A stretch of DNA of 64,000 bases from Nitrobacter sp. NHB1. GTDB taxonomy: Bacteria; Pseudomonadota; Alphaproteobacteria; Rhizobiales; Xanthobacteraceae. The position numbers and the translations under genes are program-made. The notes under the pieces are model-generated. The model was not told where the DNA came from. It saw nothing but the letters and a program-made list of their open reading frames with translations, and did not search any database. The DNA is taken from contig NZ_JBAMDA010000004.1 of the NCBI RefSeq assembly GCF_036964665.1, positions 144,921-208,920 on the forward strand. Reading direction: 5' to 3'. This document shows, piece after piece, positions 9,256-18,737 of this stretch (positions within the stretch are counted from its first letter, which is position 1; each line of letters starts with the position of its first letter).

Positions 9256-9571
9256 CGCTCCCTTCAAGGACTGGGTGCTTCCGGCTGCGATAGAACGTAT
9301 ACGGCGCAAGCTCGCCGGTGCCGACGATGGCAACCGGCAGATGGTCGATATCCTCAATGCGGTTCTGACCGATGGCCTTCCGGCAGTCGAAGCGGCCTGC
9401 GCCGAAGCGATCACCAACGGCGTTCATTCCGCTGATGTCGTGCTCAACATCCTGGCCCGCCAGCGTGATCCTGCGCCGCCGGCCAACATCCTCACCCCGG
9501 CTGCGCTGACTTTGCGCCATGCCCCGATCGCCGACTGTGCCCGTTACGACAACCTCAGGAGAACCATCTGA
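9256..9571 (+). pseudogene. istA: IstA transposase of second IS21 element, 3' part
   Basis: Last 105 codons of the istA that begins at 5455. The frame continues as GAPFKDWVLPAAIERIRRKL and runs to the TGA at 9569-9571, which overlaps the ATG of istB (TGATG). The region is the usual C-terminal tail of IstA, including the ARQRDPAPP segment that precedes the stop in many members. Confidence 0.85.
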
Positions 9572-10437
9572 TGGAACGTACTCAACTGTTCGACCTCATG
9601 GGTGAGCTCAAGCTCTACGGCATGAAGGCGGCCTTCGACGAGATCATGGCGACTGCCGTAAAGCGCCAGCACGAACCGCAGCGCATTGTCGGCGACCTGC
9701 TCAACGCCGAGATCAACGAGAAGCAGGCCCGCTCGATCAAGTACCAGCTCACCATCGCCAAACTGCCGCTTGCCAAGGATCTCGAGGACTTCCAGTTCGA
9801 CGGCACCCCCATCAACCAGACCCTGGTCAATGATCTCGCCGGCGGCGGCTTCATCGCCCAGCAACGTAACGCCGTCCTGGTCGGCGGTACCGGCACCGGC
9901 AAAACACATATGGCCATTGCAATCGCCCGAAGCTGCATCCGGTCTGGCGCACGCGGCCGCTTCTACAACGTGGTCGACCTCGTCAACCGTTTGGAGATCG
10001 AGACCCGCAACGGACGACAGGGTCGGATCGCCGAACATCTGACCCGGATGGACTTCATCGTCCTCGACGAACTCGGCTACCTGCCGTTCGCTCAGTCCGG
10101 CGGACAGTTGCTGTTCCATCTCGTCAGCCGGCTATACGAGCGCACGTCGATCGTCGTAACCACCAACCTTGCGTTCGGCGAATGGCCCAGCGTGTTCGGC
10201 GATGCAAAGATGACGACCGCGCTGCTCGACCGCCTGACTCACCATTGCGACATCGTCGAGACCGGCAACGACAGTTGGCGCTTCAAAAGCCGCGACGACG
10301 ATCACGCAACCCGCGCTCGCCCCGTCTCCGCAACCCCGGCCAGCTCCGACGAGGCGAACGCTACCGTCAAGACTCGTCGCTCGAAGGGGTCAAAATTGGA
10401 CGCCGATATGGGGTCAAATTTGAACACGATGACGTAA
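9571..10437 (+). CDS. istB: IS21 helper ATPase IstB (second element)
   Basis: AAA+ helper ATPase, 288 residues, overlapping the istA stop codon. Walker A is [10 protein letters not shown] and Walker B is [12 protein letters not shown]; the IstB signature around [16 protein letters not shown] is present. The last residues ([11 protein letters not shown] and beyond) are encoded by the right terminal repeats, and the stop codon at 10435 lies about 10 bp outside the inferred IS end. The protein therefore borrows its stop from flanking DNA. The protein is intact, but its cognate IstA is broken. Confidence 0.93.
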   Translation: MERTQLFDLMGELKLYGMKAAFDEIMATAVKRQHEPQRIVGDLLNAEINEKQARSIKYQLTIAKLPLAKDLEDFQFDGTPINQTLVNDLAGGGFIAQQRNAVLVGGTGTGKTHMAIAIARSCIRSGARGRFYNVVDLVNRLEIETRNGRQGRIAEHLTRMDFIVLDELGYLPFAQSGGQLLFHLVSRLYERTSIVVTTNLAFGEWPSVFGDAKMTTALLDRLTHHCDIVETGNDSWRFKSRDDDHATRARPVSATPASSDEANATVKTRRSKGSKLDADMGSNLNTMT

Positions 10438-11775
10438 TTGCGGTCGGCGCTCGCGGCACAAAAGCTCCGTTATCGTTGAACTCTCGCAATCAAATGATTC
10501 GGAGGAGCTGTCATGAAGCAATACGTCGGGCTGGACGTCTCGCAGAGAGAAACCGCAGTATGCGTGGTCAGCGAGACTGGGCAATTAATCTTCGAGGGAA
10601 AGGCCAAGTCTGATCCCGGCGATCTGACTAGGCTGCTTCGTAAACATGCGCCACTGGCGGAGCGCATTGGCTTTGAGACCGGTGCGATGGCGAGCTGGCT
10701 TTGGCACGAACTTCGGAGGGTCGAGCTTCCGGTCGTTTGCATTGATGCGCGGCATGCACACGCCGCCCTGTCGGTGCGTATGAACAAGAGCGATCAGAAC
10801 GATGCGCGAGGTCTCGCTGAATTGGTGCGGGTCGGTTGGTATCGAGAAGTCAAAGTTAAAAGCGAGGAAAGCCAGAGGATCCGCTCGATACTCGTCGCGC
10901 GAGCCCGGCTCGTGTCCATGCGCCGGGATATCGAGAACCAGGTCCGCAGTCTGATCAAGGAATGCGGGTTGCTATTCCCCCGCGCCATCGGCCGACAGTT
11001 CCGCAATCAGGTCAGCGAGCTATTGGGTGAAGATCATCACCTCCTCAGCGTGATTGCGCCGCTCCTGTCGATTCATGAGCATATCTGTCAGCAGCAAAGC
11101 AAGTTCGACGACGATGTCCGCCGCTTGGCGAAGTCGGACGAGACGACGCGCCGCTTGATGACGGTGCCTGGTGTCGGCGTGGTGACCGCCCTAACATTCC
11201 GCCATACTATCGATGAACCGTCCCGCTTCCGATCGGCTTCCTCGGTCGGCGCCTATCTCGGCCTTACACCTCGGCGCAATCAATCTGGTGAGATTGACAC
11301 TAGTGGCAAGATATCGCGATGGGGCGACCGGTTACTCCGAACTTACCTGTTCGAAGCAGCAACCGTTTTGCTTTATCGGACCAAAAAATGGTCCTCCCTC
11401 AAAGCCTGGGGAATGAAGCTTGCAAAACGGATCGGAATGAAAAAGGCGAAGGTCGCCATCGCCCGGAAGATCGCGGTGGTTCTCCACTGTATCTGGGTCG
11501 ACGGCACGTCGTTCGATTGGGGCGCGAAGCCGGCCTGACGTATTTTGCAAGTTCCTGGCCCGGTCCGCCGGGTCGGCGATGTCCCGCTGGGACGGTCGTC
11601 GTGGTGACCTCGGTCAATCGGCTGGTGGCGGTTAGTCTGCACTCCGCTGAACACGTTGAGGCACCCGACCCGGACATCATCATGAGGCGCCTAGCGACCT
11701 CGGAAAGGACCATGACCCCAGTGCCGGCGTCGCAAGGAGGCTTGACAACATAAGGCAATTAAAGGGCCGATTGAC
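10427..11775 (+). mobile_element. IS110-family insertion sequence
   Basis: Intact IS110-type element: about 85 bp of upstream DNA, one transposase gene, and about 235 bp of non-coding 3' DNA ending near gggccgattgaca. The 3' non-coding part and the end of the gene recur in inverted orientation at about 50426-50800, which fixes the right boundary. The left boundary is approximate because the element abuts the preceding IS21. Confidence 0.75.
10513..11538 (+). CDS. IS110 family transposase
   Basis: DEDD (RuvC-like) transposase of 341 residues. Likely catalytic residues are Asp8 ([10 protein letters not shown]), Glu55 (IGFETGAMA), Asp94 and Asp97 ([10 protein letters not shown]). The C-terminal Transposase_20 domain has [12 protein letters not shown] and the conserved serine in [25 protein letters not shown] ribosome site lies upstream of the ATG. 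Length and motifs are complete, so it is probably active. Confidence 0.95.
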   Translation: MKQYVGLDVSQRETAVCVVSETGQLIFEGKAKSDPGDLTRLLRKHAPLAERIGFETGAMASWLWHELRRVELPVVCIDARHAHAALSVRMNKSDQNDARGLAELVRVGWYREVKVKSEESQRIRSILVARARLVSMRRDIENQVRSLIKECGLLFPRAIGRQFRNQVSELLGEDHHLLSVIAPLLSIHEHICQQQSKFDDDVRRLAKSDETTRRLMTVPGVGVVTALTFRHTIDEPSRFRSASSVGAYLGLTPRRNQSGEIDTSGKISRWGDRLLRTYLFEAATVLLYRTKKWSSLKAWGMKLAKRIGMKKAKVAIARKIAVVLHCIWVDGTSFDWGAKPA

Positions 11776-12149
11776 AATCTGGTAATCATCGCTTCTCATG
11801 TTGGCCGGAGTTCCCCGTGCGCGGCGGCGTTAGGAATGCGCGTGCAGCATCGGGCTTCTACGCGCAATCCGTGTCCAGGCCCCGCATCTTCAGCCGGCCA
11901 CATGATCGCGGTTTGGCTGCCAAGCGCGACCCCGACTTTGTCGAGGTCGTCCGCCGGCGCCTGCGAATCCCGGTCATCTCAATACCCGAGGTCTTCGATG
12001 CTGAACTCAGGTGAGTATCCTCTTGCCAATACGCATCTTGCTGACTTTTTTGGCAGCGTTCGTTGGTAAGGGAACCGTTCTCAACGCACAGGCCTCCCTG
12101 CGGCTTGACGCCGGACAGATGCTCTCAGCAAGCGAGATCCTATCCGGTG
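11776..12149. other. Intergenic DNA, nothing recognised
   Basis: About 370 bp after the IS110 right end. No frame has convincing coding character, and no tRNA, terminator or known repeat was seen. Probably recombined debris. Confidence 0.4.
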
Positions 12150-12353
12150 AAATGGCGTCCGGTTCTGCTGGGCGTGCAGTGCGTCGCGGGTCTCGCCGCA
12201 GTCGTCCTCGGCATCCTGGCGATCTGCGGGATCTATACCGATATTCTCACCTTGGTGGCCTTGCTCGTACTGGGCGCGACCGTGGTTCTGACCGGCAGCA
12301 CCCTAAGTGGCACTTTGATGAGCTCCGCCAAGCCAACCGCTGGGTCCAAGGCG
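12150..12353 (+). pseudogene. Membrane protein fragment, two hydrophobic helices
   Basis: The frame containing WRPVLLGVQCVAGLAAVVL and LVALLVLGATVVLTGSTL encodes two membrane helices with a short loop. It resembles a piece of a repeated-helix integral membrane protein rather than a whole gene: the DNA before and after in the same open frame (to 12710) is low in hydrophobicity and looks like accidental translation. The parent family was not identified. No ribosome site precedes it. Confidence 0.35.
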
Positions 12354-12775
12354 GAAACTCGTCTCAGTCGCCAAGCGTGGCCGAATGATAAAAGCGAAGA
12401 AGCAGTTGTGACCTGTGATCCTGATCCGTCCAACCTGTTGCAATCGGGCGGGGTCCATATACGGGGTCCATATACGTCCACATATGAGTCAGATCCATTT
12501 TCGGACGCGAAAAGGGCCGCACTTGGATTTGACACCCAGAAGGTCGATCACCATTTCCAAAGATCAGTCTGCACAAATCCAACACCGAATTCCACCTTGC
12601 CACAAAGCCAACGGTTTCGGGTTGCAGATCATCCCGCGATGAGCGGGCCACACGACGCGATCCGCCGCACGAAGGTGTCCCTGTCGCAACCCCATCTCGC
12701 TGGCGGTTGATCGAGACTCGGGCCACTGCTGCTCGATGTGATCGAGGCGGCCTCTTTCCGAAAACTGAAGGCGAG

Positions 12776-13042
12776 TTATCGGGTTGTAGCAGGCACCGTC
12801 GGAGACCTTCCCGTGGCTATGGGCGCAGCCGGCGCAATGGGACGATTGCTGGTCTGACCGACCGTGGACGAGCTATTGTTCGCCGTATTGCCGGTAAAAC
12901 CTCTCCACGTCGGCCAAACGAACAGAGCGCCGACGATCACCAGCGCCCCAAGAATCGCCCAAATCGTCCCAGCACCTATTCCCGTAGTGCGGTTTGAGTT
13001 GTTATCATGGTTCAAATTTGAATTGCGGTTCGTGTCTGGCAT
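12776..13042 (-). CDS. Small single-pass membrane protein (88 aa)
   Basis: The ATG at 13042 has a good ribosome site (gaggaaataacg), which decides the start; a longer open frame upstream is a fusion with IS debris. The product has a polar Asn-rich N-terminus (residues 1-22), one membrane helix (GTIWAILGALVIVGALFVWP, about 24-45) and a Ser/Thr/Pro-rich tail. This layout is common in uncharacterised rhizobial membrane-anchored proteins. The role is unknown. Confidence 0.62.
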   Translation of the reverse strand: MPDTNRNSNLNHDNNSNRTTGIGAGTIWAILGALVIVGALFVWPTWRGFTGNTANNSSSTVGQTSNRPIAPAAPIATGRSPTVPATTR

Positions 13043-13210
13043 CGTTATTTCCTCATGCTTGATGAGAATACCAATACCCCGCCGTCGTCGTAGTTCCACG
13101 CGCCTGTGTCTACGTTGCCAGCTCATCTTGTAGGATGGATATATTGCAAGCCTCGCTCGCTTTGGCTGAAATTTCTGCTGGCGGTGACTACTCGCGGCCC
13201 TGAAAGACCG

Positions 13211-13270
13211 AGCTTTCGCCTGCTCGACCATCTGGATGATCTCGGCTTTCTCAGATGCAGGATACCTCAT
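13211..13270 (-). mobile_element. Transposase N-terminal scrap (IS3-like)
   Basis: Twenty codons reading MRYPASEKAEIIQMVEQA, the characteristic start of an IS3-type transposase, joined to unrelated DNA. Only the extreme 5' end of the gene survives. Confidence 0.5.
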
Positions 13271-13361
13271 GCCTCGTCCTCCCCATCCCCGTTCAAATTT
13301 TATAGGATGGCCCGCCCCTCACCATCGATGCAATCTTGCGTTGGAAACAGAGGAGAGGCCC

Positions 13362-13415
13362 ATGACCAAAACGCCTATCGCCGTACTCGGAATTGATCTG
13401 GGTAAGAACAGCTGT
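13362..13415 (+). mobile_element. IS110 transposase N-terminal scrap
   Basis: Reads MTKTPIAVLGIDLGKNSC behind a GGAGAGG ribosome site, the typical beginning of an IS110-family transposase with its first catalytic Asp. It is cut after 18 codons, where an IS5 fragment begins. Confidence 0.55.
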
Positions 13416-13430
13416 GGCGGTCGGCGACCA

Positions 13431-13562
13431 TTTCGATTGGCTGTGATGCTACGGATTTATTGCTTGCAGCAGTTGTACAACTCTCTGATCCTGGTGCGGA
13501 AGAAGTCCTTTGCGACATTTGCTCGATGCGCACGTTCGCGGGTCTGGAGCTCGGCGACGTCG
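13431..13562 (+). mobile_element. IS5-family transposase fragment A
   Basis: Encodes [11 protein letters not shown] and, after a one-base deletion, [19 protein letters not shown], the N-terminal region of an IS5-family transposase. It is closely similar to the better preserved fragment at 17656-17821. Non-functional. Confidence 0.68.
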
Positions 13563-13749
13563 ATGCTCGGCTCCATGGCGTGGTTCGTTCTGCTGTGAAG
13601 CGGATATCGTGGAGTGAGGACCTTCATCAACACCTCCTCAAGGCGCTGTACGGGTCGCACGGCGCCATGATCGCTATAATGCTGGGCCTCTGGTTTGTCG
13701 TCTGGATCGACACCGACGTCGATGCGGTCCCGACACTGCACGAAACGAC

Positions 13750-15033
13750 ATGACGATGATGCACGGGCTGGTCATCACGCCATTCGATGCGGCGGCGATT
13801 CTTATCGTCTTGGCCGCCATCCTGGGTTACGCTAACCATCGCTTCATTCACCTGCCGCAATCCGTCGGCCTGACGATCATGGGTGCCGCCGCATCTCTGA
13901 TCGTCGTTGCGCTCGACTGGCTTCTGCCCTCCACCAAGGTCGGAAGCGACGTTACGCGATTCATTGCCGACATCGATTTTCATGCAACTTTGATGGACGG
14001 CATGTTGTCGTTCTTGTTGTTCGCCGGCGCGCTCCATGTCGACTGGAATGAGATGCGGCGCGGACGCTGGCCGATCATCGTTCTCAGCACATTCGGTGTT
14101 CTGTTATCGACTGCGCTCGTCGGCGGCGGGTTCTATGTTATGGCCGGTCTGCTGGGAGCCCCGCTTCCCCTGGCCTGGTGTCTTGTATTCGGGGCGCTGA
14201 TTAGTCCAACGGATCCCGTGGCGATCATGCGGGTCCTCAGCCGCGCCGATATTCCAGCGACACTGCAAGCGACCGTGGCGGGAGAGAGCTTGTTCAACGA
14301 CGGCATCGGCGTCGTTGTCTTCACCATCATCCTGGCAGCAGCGCTTGGTGACGAGCCGCTGTCAATCCTAAACGCGGCGCAACTGTTCCTGATTGAGGCC
14401 GGCGGCGGCATTATGTTAGGCTTGGCGATCGGCTGGATCGCTTTCCGTGCCATGCAATCGATCGACGACTATAATCTCGAGATCATGATCAGTCTTGCCG
14501 TGGTCATGGGAGGCTACACGGCGGCGCGATGGCTTCATGTGAGCGGACCGGTTGCGATGGCGGTGGCTGGATTGCTGATCGGCAATCATGGTGTGGCCCA
14601 TGCCATGAGCGACACCACCAAGGATTATTTGCTGAAGTTTTGGTCGCTGATCGACGATATTCTCAACTCGGTGCTGTTCCTGCTCATAGGGCTGGAGGTC
14701 GTGGCCATTTCATTCGATATGCGCATGCTCGGGCTGGCAATCGTCGCGGTGCCGCTTGCGTTAGCCTCGCGCGGGGCATCAGTCATAGTACCCCTTACTC
14801 TTCTGAAACCGTTCGTAACGCTGGGACCTCTGGCACCGACGACCTTGGTCTGGGGTGGTCTGCGGGGCGGGATATCGGTAGCCCTCGCACTCGGACTGCC
14901 CGTCGGCCCCTATCGCGCTAGTGCGCTGGCGGCCACATACCTCGTGGTGCTTTTTGCGGTCATCGCGCAAGGCGGCACCGTCGAGCGGGTGCTCAAATGG
15001 AAAACACGGCGGATCGATGCAGCGAAACAATAA
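13750..15033 (+). CDS. CPA1-family Na+(K+)/H+ antiporter
   Basis: Cation/proton antiporter of the CPA1 (NhaP) family in the cytoplasmic membrane, 427 residues with about 12 hydrophobic segments. The CPA1 signatures are present: ISPTDPVAIM (Asp155) and GESLFNDGIGVV (Asn183-Asp184, the transport-site ND pair), and a late WGGLRGGISVALAL. It exchanges Na+ or K+ for H+ and serves pH and salt homeostasis; the ion cannot be told from sequence. The start ATG overlaps the stop of a short upstream frame (ATGA) whose last 28 residues include a hydrophobic stretch, possibly the tail of a lost gene. The ribosome site is weak. Flanked on both sides by IS debris. Confidence 0.93.
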   Translation: MTMMHGLVITPFDAAAILIVLAAILGYANHRFIHLPQSVGLTIMGAAASLIVVALDWLLPSTKVGSDVTRFIADIDFHATLMDGMLSFLLFAGALHVDWNEMRRGRWPIIVLSTFGVLLSTALVGGGFYVMAGLLGAPLPLAWCLVFGALISPTDPVAIMRVLSRADIPATLQATVAGESLFNDGIGVVVFTIILAAALGDEPLSILNAAQLFLIEAGGGIMLGLAIGWIAFRAMQSIDDYNLEIMISLAVVMGGYTAARWLHVSGPVAMAVAGLLIGNHGVAHAMSDTTKDYLLKFWSLIDDILNSVLFLLIGLEVVAISFDMRMLGLAIVAVPLALASRGASVIVPLTLLKPFVTLGPLAPTTLVWGGLRGGISVALALGLPVGPYRASALAATYLVVLFAVIAQGGTVERVLKWKTRRIDAAKQ

Positions 15034-15282
15034 GCCCCGCATTTCGTCCTGAATGACCACTTGGATGATACGCCGTGATGAACTCCACCACCATCGCCAA
15101 TTGCATTACGAACCAGAACCCCGGCCTCTCGCCTTGGGCGTACGCGCCGAACACGCGATGACAAACTGGGCGAAGGCCATGAACACCCCTACATATTCCC
15201 GCCTGCCAGGAGAGTAGCATTGACGCGCATCTTCATAGCGGTCCGGACGTCATTCATGAAGACTTGAGGGCACATGATTGTT
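15034..15282. other. Short intergenic stretch, nothing recognised
   Basis: No supported gene. One minus-strand frame has an aromatic/hydrophobic run but no start or ribosome site. Confidence 0.4.
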
Positions 15283-15489
15283 TCACGAAGCCTCTAGACC
15301 CCATGTTCGCGGCTGGCTGGCGACGCTTGATCGTCCCTTTGCTTTCCTGCTCGCTCTGCCCTTCTTGGTTGCGGCTGCAGGACTAGAGCGATAAGGCCCA
15401 GCTACGCGCCCACCGAGCGCGACATTCGAAAGTTTGCCGGGTCTTCGATCGCTGCGGCAAAGGAGGAAGAGGTAACCGCGCCGATCCCA

Positions 15490-15665
15490 GGACCATATCG
15501 ACAGGGGGCCGGTCTCGAACACGACGCTCCTGGCTTCCGGTGCTCGCTTGCGGATCAGCTCAGCCAGCAGCTTCGGATGAGATGGACATTTTCCGCGCCA
15601 AATGCGCTTGCCACCCTTGCGCGCCGAGACCGCAGTCTCTTTCAATGCCTGGTGAGCCCTGCGCC
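15490..15665 (-). mobile_element. IS110-family transposase fragment
   Basis: A minus-strand frame contains LKETAVSARKGGKRIWRGK and LAELIRKRAPEARSVVFETG, the N-terminal DEDD region of an IS110-type transposase including its second acidic residue. Sequence on both sides no longer matches the family. Non-functional remnant. Confidence 0.62.
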
Positions 15666-15755
15666 AGCAAGACCATGCGATGATGTGTGCGGGTTGAATA
15701 CGCTTCCGCGCGAGTCGGATGGCTGTAACGCGTTCGTCCGAGCTATTCGATGCTC

Positions 15756-16280
15756 TCAACATGCCGATCCGCCTTTATCGGCGCGCGGGTTGGTCGCATC
15801 CTCAGAAGCAGTACGAAGCTCCACGCGATCTGCTGCTACGTTTCCGCCGGCAGATCGAGCCAAAGTCTCGGGAGTGTCGTGATCCCCGGCTTTGGAAGTT
15901 CGGTGGGGGTCCGAGACGCTACGCGGTGTGGATTCGATGGGATGTTCATCGCGAATCACCTCCTCGATACGGGAGGTCAACGTGCTGTGCAAATGGTGCA
16001 TCAATGTGAGCAGCGTTCGGACGCTGATACAGGCCAACGACTTCGATGCGCCTTCTTCTTCCGATGGCGCGGTCGCAAGATCGGTCGCCGAATGCCGGAT
16101 TGAACGATGGCGCCCGTCGGGTAATCGAACAACGACGACGGCCGGACCACGTGCCGAACGCAGCGTCACGAGCTCGAGACGCTGACCCGCAAGGCCGTGG
16201 CGCGGGTTTACGATCGTTAAATCAGACACCACTCCGTCGAGAATGGCGCAGCCTCTGTTATTCGGTTCCGAGCGGCTCAC
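15756..16280 (-). CDS. Hypothetical, transposon-associated (DUF5372-like) protein
   Basis: Open frame of 174 residues. Its first third (NPRHGLAGQRLELVTLRS, VVVVRLPDGRHRSI) resembles short DUF5372-type proteins encoded beside large serine recombinases in rhizobial transposons, where HPxHxLxGQ-like starts are usual. The rest is polar with no motif I recognise. Either an intact accessory ORF of a lost element or its remnant. The start is uncertain (ATG at 16280 or a GTG about 45 bases further in). The matching recombinase is not adjacent; an intact module of this kind is at 57970-60256. Confidence 0.45.
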   Translation of the reverse strand: MSRSEPNNRGCAILDGVVSDLTIVNPRHGLAGQRLELVTLRSARGPAVVVVRLPDGRHRSIRHSATDLATAPSEEEGASKSLACISVRTLLTLMHHLHSTLTSRIEEVIRDEHPIESTPRSVSDPHRTSKAGDHDTPETLARSAGGNVAADRVELRTASEDATNPRADKGGSAC

Positions 16281-16422
16281 CGGCGCGCTGCTCGACAGGC
16301 TGACCCATCACGTCCACATCCTGGGCATGAACGGCGACAGCTATCGGCTCAAGCAATCCACCGGTCGTCGCCGGTCAGCCGCCATGGCTGTCGCGGCGGA
16401 GCAAAACCAGACCCCCGCCTGA
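16252..16422 (+). pseudogene. istB: IstB C-terminal fragment of a third IS21-type element
   Basis: Frame reads [20 protein letters not shown] then LGMNGDSYRLKQS, the C-terminal sensor region of IstB, and stops at 16420-16422. Upstream homology ends abruptly. Repeated ttttgctccgcc-like motifs at about 16515-16562 are the right terminal repeats of the same element. All else of this IS is gone. Confidence 0.78.
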
Positions 16423-16682
16423 CCCCTCATTCTGCCAAATCCAAAAGGCCGCTCGCTCGCTACGGCGCCATTGAAAGCGCGCTTCGCGAACGGCCTGCGC
16501 CGAAACCCCACTGGCCTGCTTTTACTCCGCCCCAGTGGCCCGGTTTTGCTCCGCCGTTGACAGCGGCGGGTGGTCAGCGGGAACGAGCTCGCGTCGTCTT
16601 CACTCCAGGGTACGAGCGATCACTCTGGGAACGAATATGACAGTTCAGAATTGGTCCCCCAGAATCCGTGAAAGGCACAGTA

Positions 16683-17318
16683 ATGATAGATTTCCCGCAC
16701 AGCGAAGAAGGCTCCCGCAAGCTCCTGAATCGCGCTGCCGTTGTGGCCCTCATACTGCTGATTGGTGCTTGGTTCGCCTTTTCTTGGTTCCAGCGCAGCA
16801 AAGAGCTTTTAGCAACACCTTCCACCGGCTCAGACGTCCATACCCCAGCAACTAATGTGGGCAATGCCGTTCCGGCGCAGAGCCAGAGCATCGCCGCCAA
16901 GCAAAATCCCGGAGGCGGGGAAGCCGCGAAGCAAAATCCCGTTGCCCGGGAAGTGGCGAAACAAAATCCTGCAGGCGGGGAGACCGCGAAGCAAAATCCC
17001 GGAATTGAGGAACATGCATCCGGTGGTCACGCCAGCGCTATCAAAACCTCTGAGCCGATCAACATAGATGACGCGCAACGTGCGACGCTGCGCGCGATTT
17101 TTGCCTCTGGCCATCCGCCAACGGTCGCGCGCCCGAACTTCGAGTTGATGATAGGCGCTTCAGTGGCAGAACAGACTCCGCTAGCGGATCTACCGCCTGG
17201 AGTGCCCAAAGCATTGAATGGATTTTCGGGAGATAAGTATGTTATTGCCGGCGACGAACTCGTCATCGTGGACCAGCACTCCCGGCGCGTCGCTGCCATC
17301 ATCGGCGACGTCAAATAA
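16683..17318 (+). CDS. Membrane-anchored DUF1236 protein with AKQNP repeats
   Basis: Protein of 211 residues. A short cytoplasmic start is followed by one membrane helix (about 19-37, VALILLIGAWFAFSWF) and then a periplasmic linker with four tandem 10-residue repeats beginning AKQNP (about 72-112). The C-terminal DUF1236 domain (about 125-211) includes DDAQRATLRAIFASG, PLADLPPGVPKAL and a closing DELVIVDQHSRRVAAII. DUF1236 proteins are common in Rhizobiales and of unknown function. The ATG at 16683 is preferred over a GTG at 16668. A truncated, rearranged paralogue lies at 27001-27190. Confidence 0.78.
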   Translation: MIDFPHSEEGSRKLLNRAAVVALILLIGAWFAFSWFQRSKELLATPSTGSDVHTPATNVGNAVPAQSQSIAAKQNPGGGEAAKQNPVAREVAKQNPAGGETAKQNPGIEEHASGGHASAIKTSEPINIDDAQRATLRAIFASGHPPTVARPNFELMIGASVAEQTPLADLPPGVPKALNGFSGDKYVIAGDELVIVDQHSRRVAAIIGDVK

Positions 17319-17655
17319 TCGAGAGTCCTTATTCGGCCGCTCATCATTCCGTTCTACCGCGGAGCGGCGGAGGTTCGGAGCCACGAACGTCTAGACGGTG
17401 GCCGGCGTTTAGCTTGCCAAGCCAATGAGATCCGTTGCTATGTGGATGCCAGCAGAGCAGCGCCGAGAAAACCGATAGGCGGTTCCTCAGGGGGCGAGCC
17501 CTTTACCCTACCGCAGATGCTGGAACGCCGACGATGCATGAGGCAAAAGTGTCCTCGCGCGTAGTTCTGCGAATTCGAGAAATGCATTCTGCTAATCGAC
17601 CAGCAACAGTGGCGAGGGGCGCCGCTCCGACTTGGAGTTTTCTGAAACCCAACCA
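17319..17655. other. Intergenic stretch, nothing recognised
   Basis: Open frames here are short and lack ribosome sites or family resemblance. It ends at an IS5 fragment. Confidence 0.4.
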
Positions 17656-17821
17656 TTTCCATTGGCGGTGATGCTACGGATTTATTGCTTGCAGCAGTGG
17701 TACAACCTCTCTGATCCCGGCGCGCAAGAAGCGCTTTACGACATTTGCTCGATGCGCACGTTTGCGGGTCTGGAGCTCGGACGCGACACTATCCCGATGA
17801 GACGACCATCTTGAACTTCCG
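17656..17821 (+). mobile_element. IS5-family transposase fragment B
   Basis: Reads [19 protein letters not shown] then [19 protein letters not shown], an IS5-family N-terminal region. The frame breaks at the DETTILNFR motif through loss of one base. Near-identical in part to 13431-13562. Confidence 0.72.
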
Positions 17822-17874
17822 GCACTAGCTTCGCCGAACAGAAAAAGGGCCCCGTCGAAACGGAGCCATTAAAA

Positions 17875-18111
17875 TCAATAGTCGTGGTGGTCGCGTTTGA
17901 TAATCACTGTTTTTCCACCACCATCGTGGTGATGATGGCGACCTTCGTGGTGACGCCATCCTTCGTGACGGTGCCAGCTGTGGTCATGATGGCGGTGATG
18001 CCACCCGTCGTGATCGTGACGCTTGATTACAATTTTTTCGGCGCTGGCTAATGTTGGAACAGCTAGCGCGAACGCTGCGGTAGCAGCGAGTACGTAAAAA
18101 AGCTTTTTCAT
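17875..18111 (-). CDS. Small exported histidine-rich protein (78 aa)
   Basis: The start at 18111 is set by a GGAGA ribosome site. A Sec signal peptide (MKKLFYVLAATAAFALAV...ASA, about residues 1-23) precedes a mature part of about 55 residues in which roughly a third are His, in HH/HHH clusters alternating with Asp, Arg, Trp and Gly. It begins and ends with a similar KxVIIKRxxHD-type sequence. Likely periplasmic. Divalent metal (Ni, Zn, Cu) binding or buffering is an inference from composition only. Confidence 0.7.
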   Translation of the reverse strand: MKKLFYVLAATAAFALAVPTLASAEKIVIKRHDHDGWHHRHHDHSWHRHEGWRHHEGRHHHHDGGGKTVIIKRDHHDY

Positions 18112-18214
18112 AATCGTCTCCTTGTGAGTCACCCAAGCCAAACGCGGCGCTAGATGCTTATGTTCCGGCGGCCTTTACAGAGAATTCTGAACGGTTGTTC
18201 AGATGAGGTGGCTA

Positions 18215-18694
18215 TTACTTCCCACTATTCATTGCGTCTGCGATTTTACTCGCGATCATATCGGCCACGCCTTGATCTGGGTCGACCGTGACGTGGACGT
18301 ATCGCTGCGTCGTACTGAACTGAGAGTGGCTCAGCAGATTGCCGATAATCGGAAGCCAAGGCCCGCGCCTATGCCGACGCTCGCGAAAGAGTGTCGCAAA
18401 TGATGAATGCGGACGTCTTAAATCTTGGCGCGTTTGTGGACCAAGCGCCAAGGCCGGTTCAAATCAGAGCGTGGCCGCTCGTCCTTTGTGCCCGCGGACT
18501 TACCTGTGATGACGTAGACACCGATGCGGGACAATTCTTCCAGCAGGGCGGTAGCTGGCCGATAGCAGAATGGTTTTCTTACCGGTTTTGCTAACTGGCA
18601 GGAAGAGCAGCGCGCCCCTGGCGTCAAACTCGGTACACTTGAGACTTAAGGCTTTGCTTAAGCAGCATGGGCGCGACACCGGCCGATGCATCAA
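18215..18694 (-). pseudogene. Tyrosine recombinase C-terminal remnant
   Basis: Pieces of an integrase catalytic domain in several frames: LFLPVSKTGKKTILLSA, ATALLEELSRIGVYVITG, then HSSFATLFRERR and finally LPIIGNLLSHSQFSTTQRYV, which holds the second His and the catalytic Tyr. At least two frameshifts separate them. Unrelated in detail to the integrase at the left edge of the window. Confidence 0.75.
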
Positions 18695-18737
18695 AGGTTA
18701 GCTGGGCAGCGGAAGAGGAGCCGGACGACTTGCTCGA

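Larger units (their letters stand above)
5353..10426 (+). mobile_element. Second IS21-family element, interrupted by IS21 copy 2
   Basis: Distinct IS21-type element whose ends carry repeated attgacccc / ggggtcaaa motifs (5355-5405 and 10385-10420) with TG and CA termini at 5353 and 10426. It encodes istA (split) and istB. The inverted 2,611-bp IS21 copy is inserted at 6639-9249. Without it the element would be about 2.46 kb, normal for the family. No direct duplication is visible at its outer ends, so one flank has probably been rearranged. Confidence 0.82.

Noticed and set aside
12455..12480. Short direct repeat ggggtccatata
   Set aside because: Two 12-bp copies only, no associated gene or structure. 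Not treated as a repeat array, and no CRISPR-like spacing was found anywhere in the window.
13460..13753. 97-codon frame ending at the antiporter start
   Set aside because: Its first part is a shifted reading of an IS5 fragment. Only the last 28 residues could be real, and no start or ribosome site supports them.
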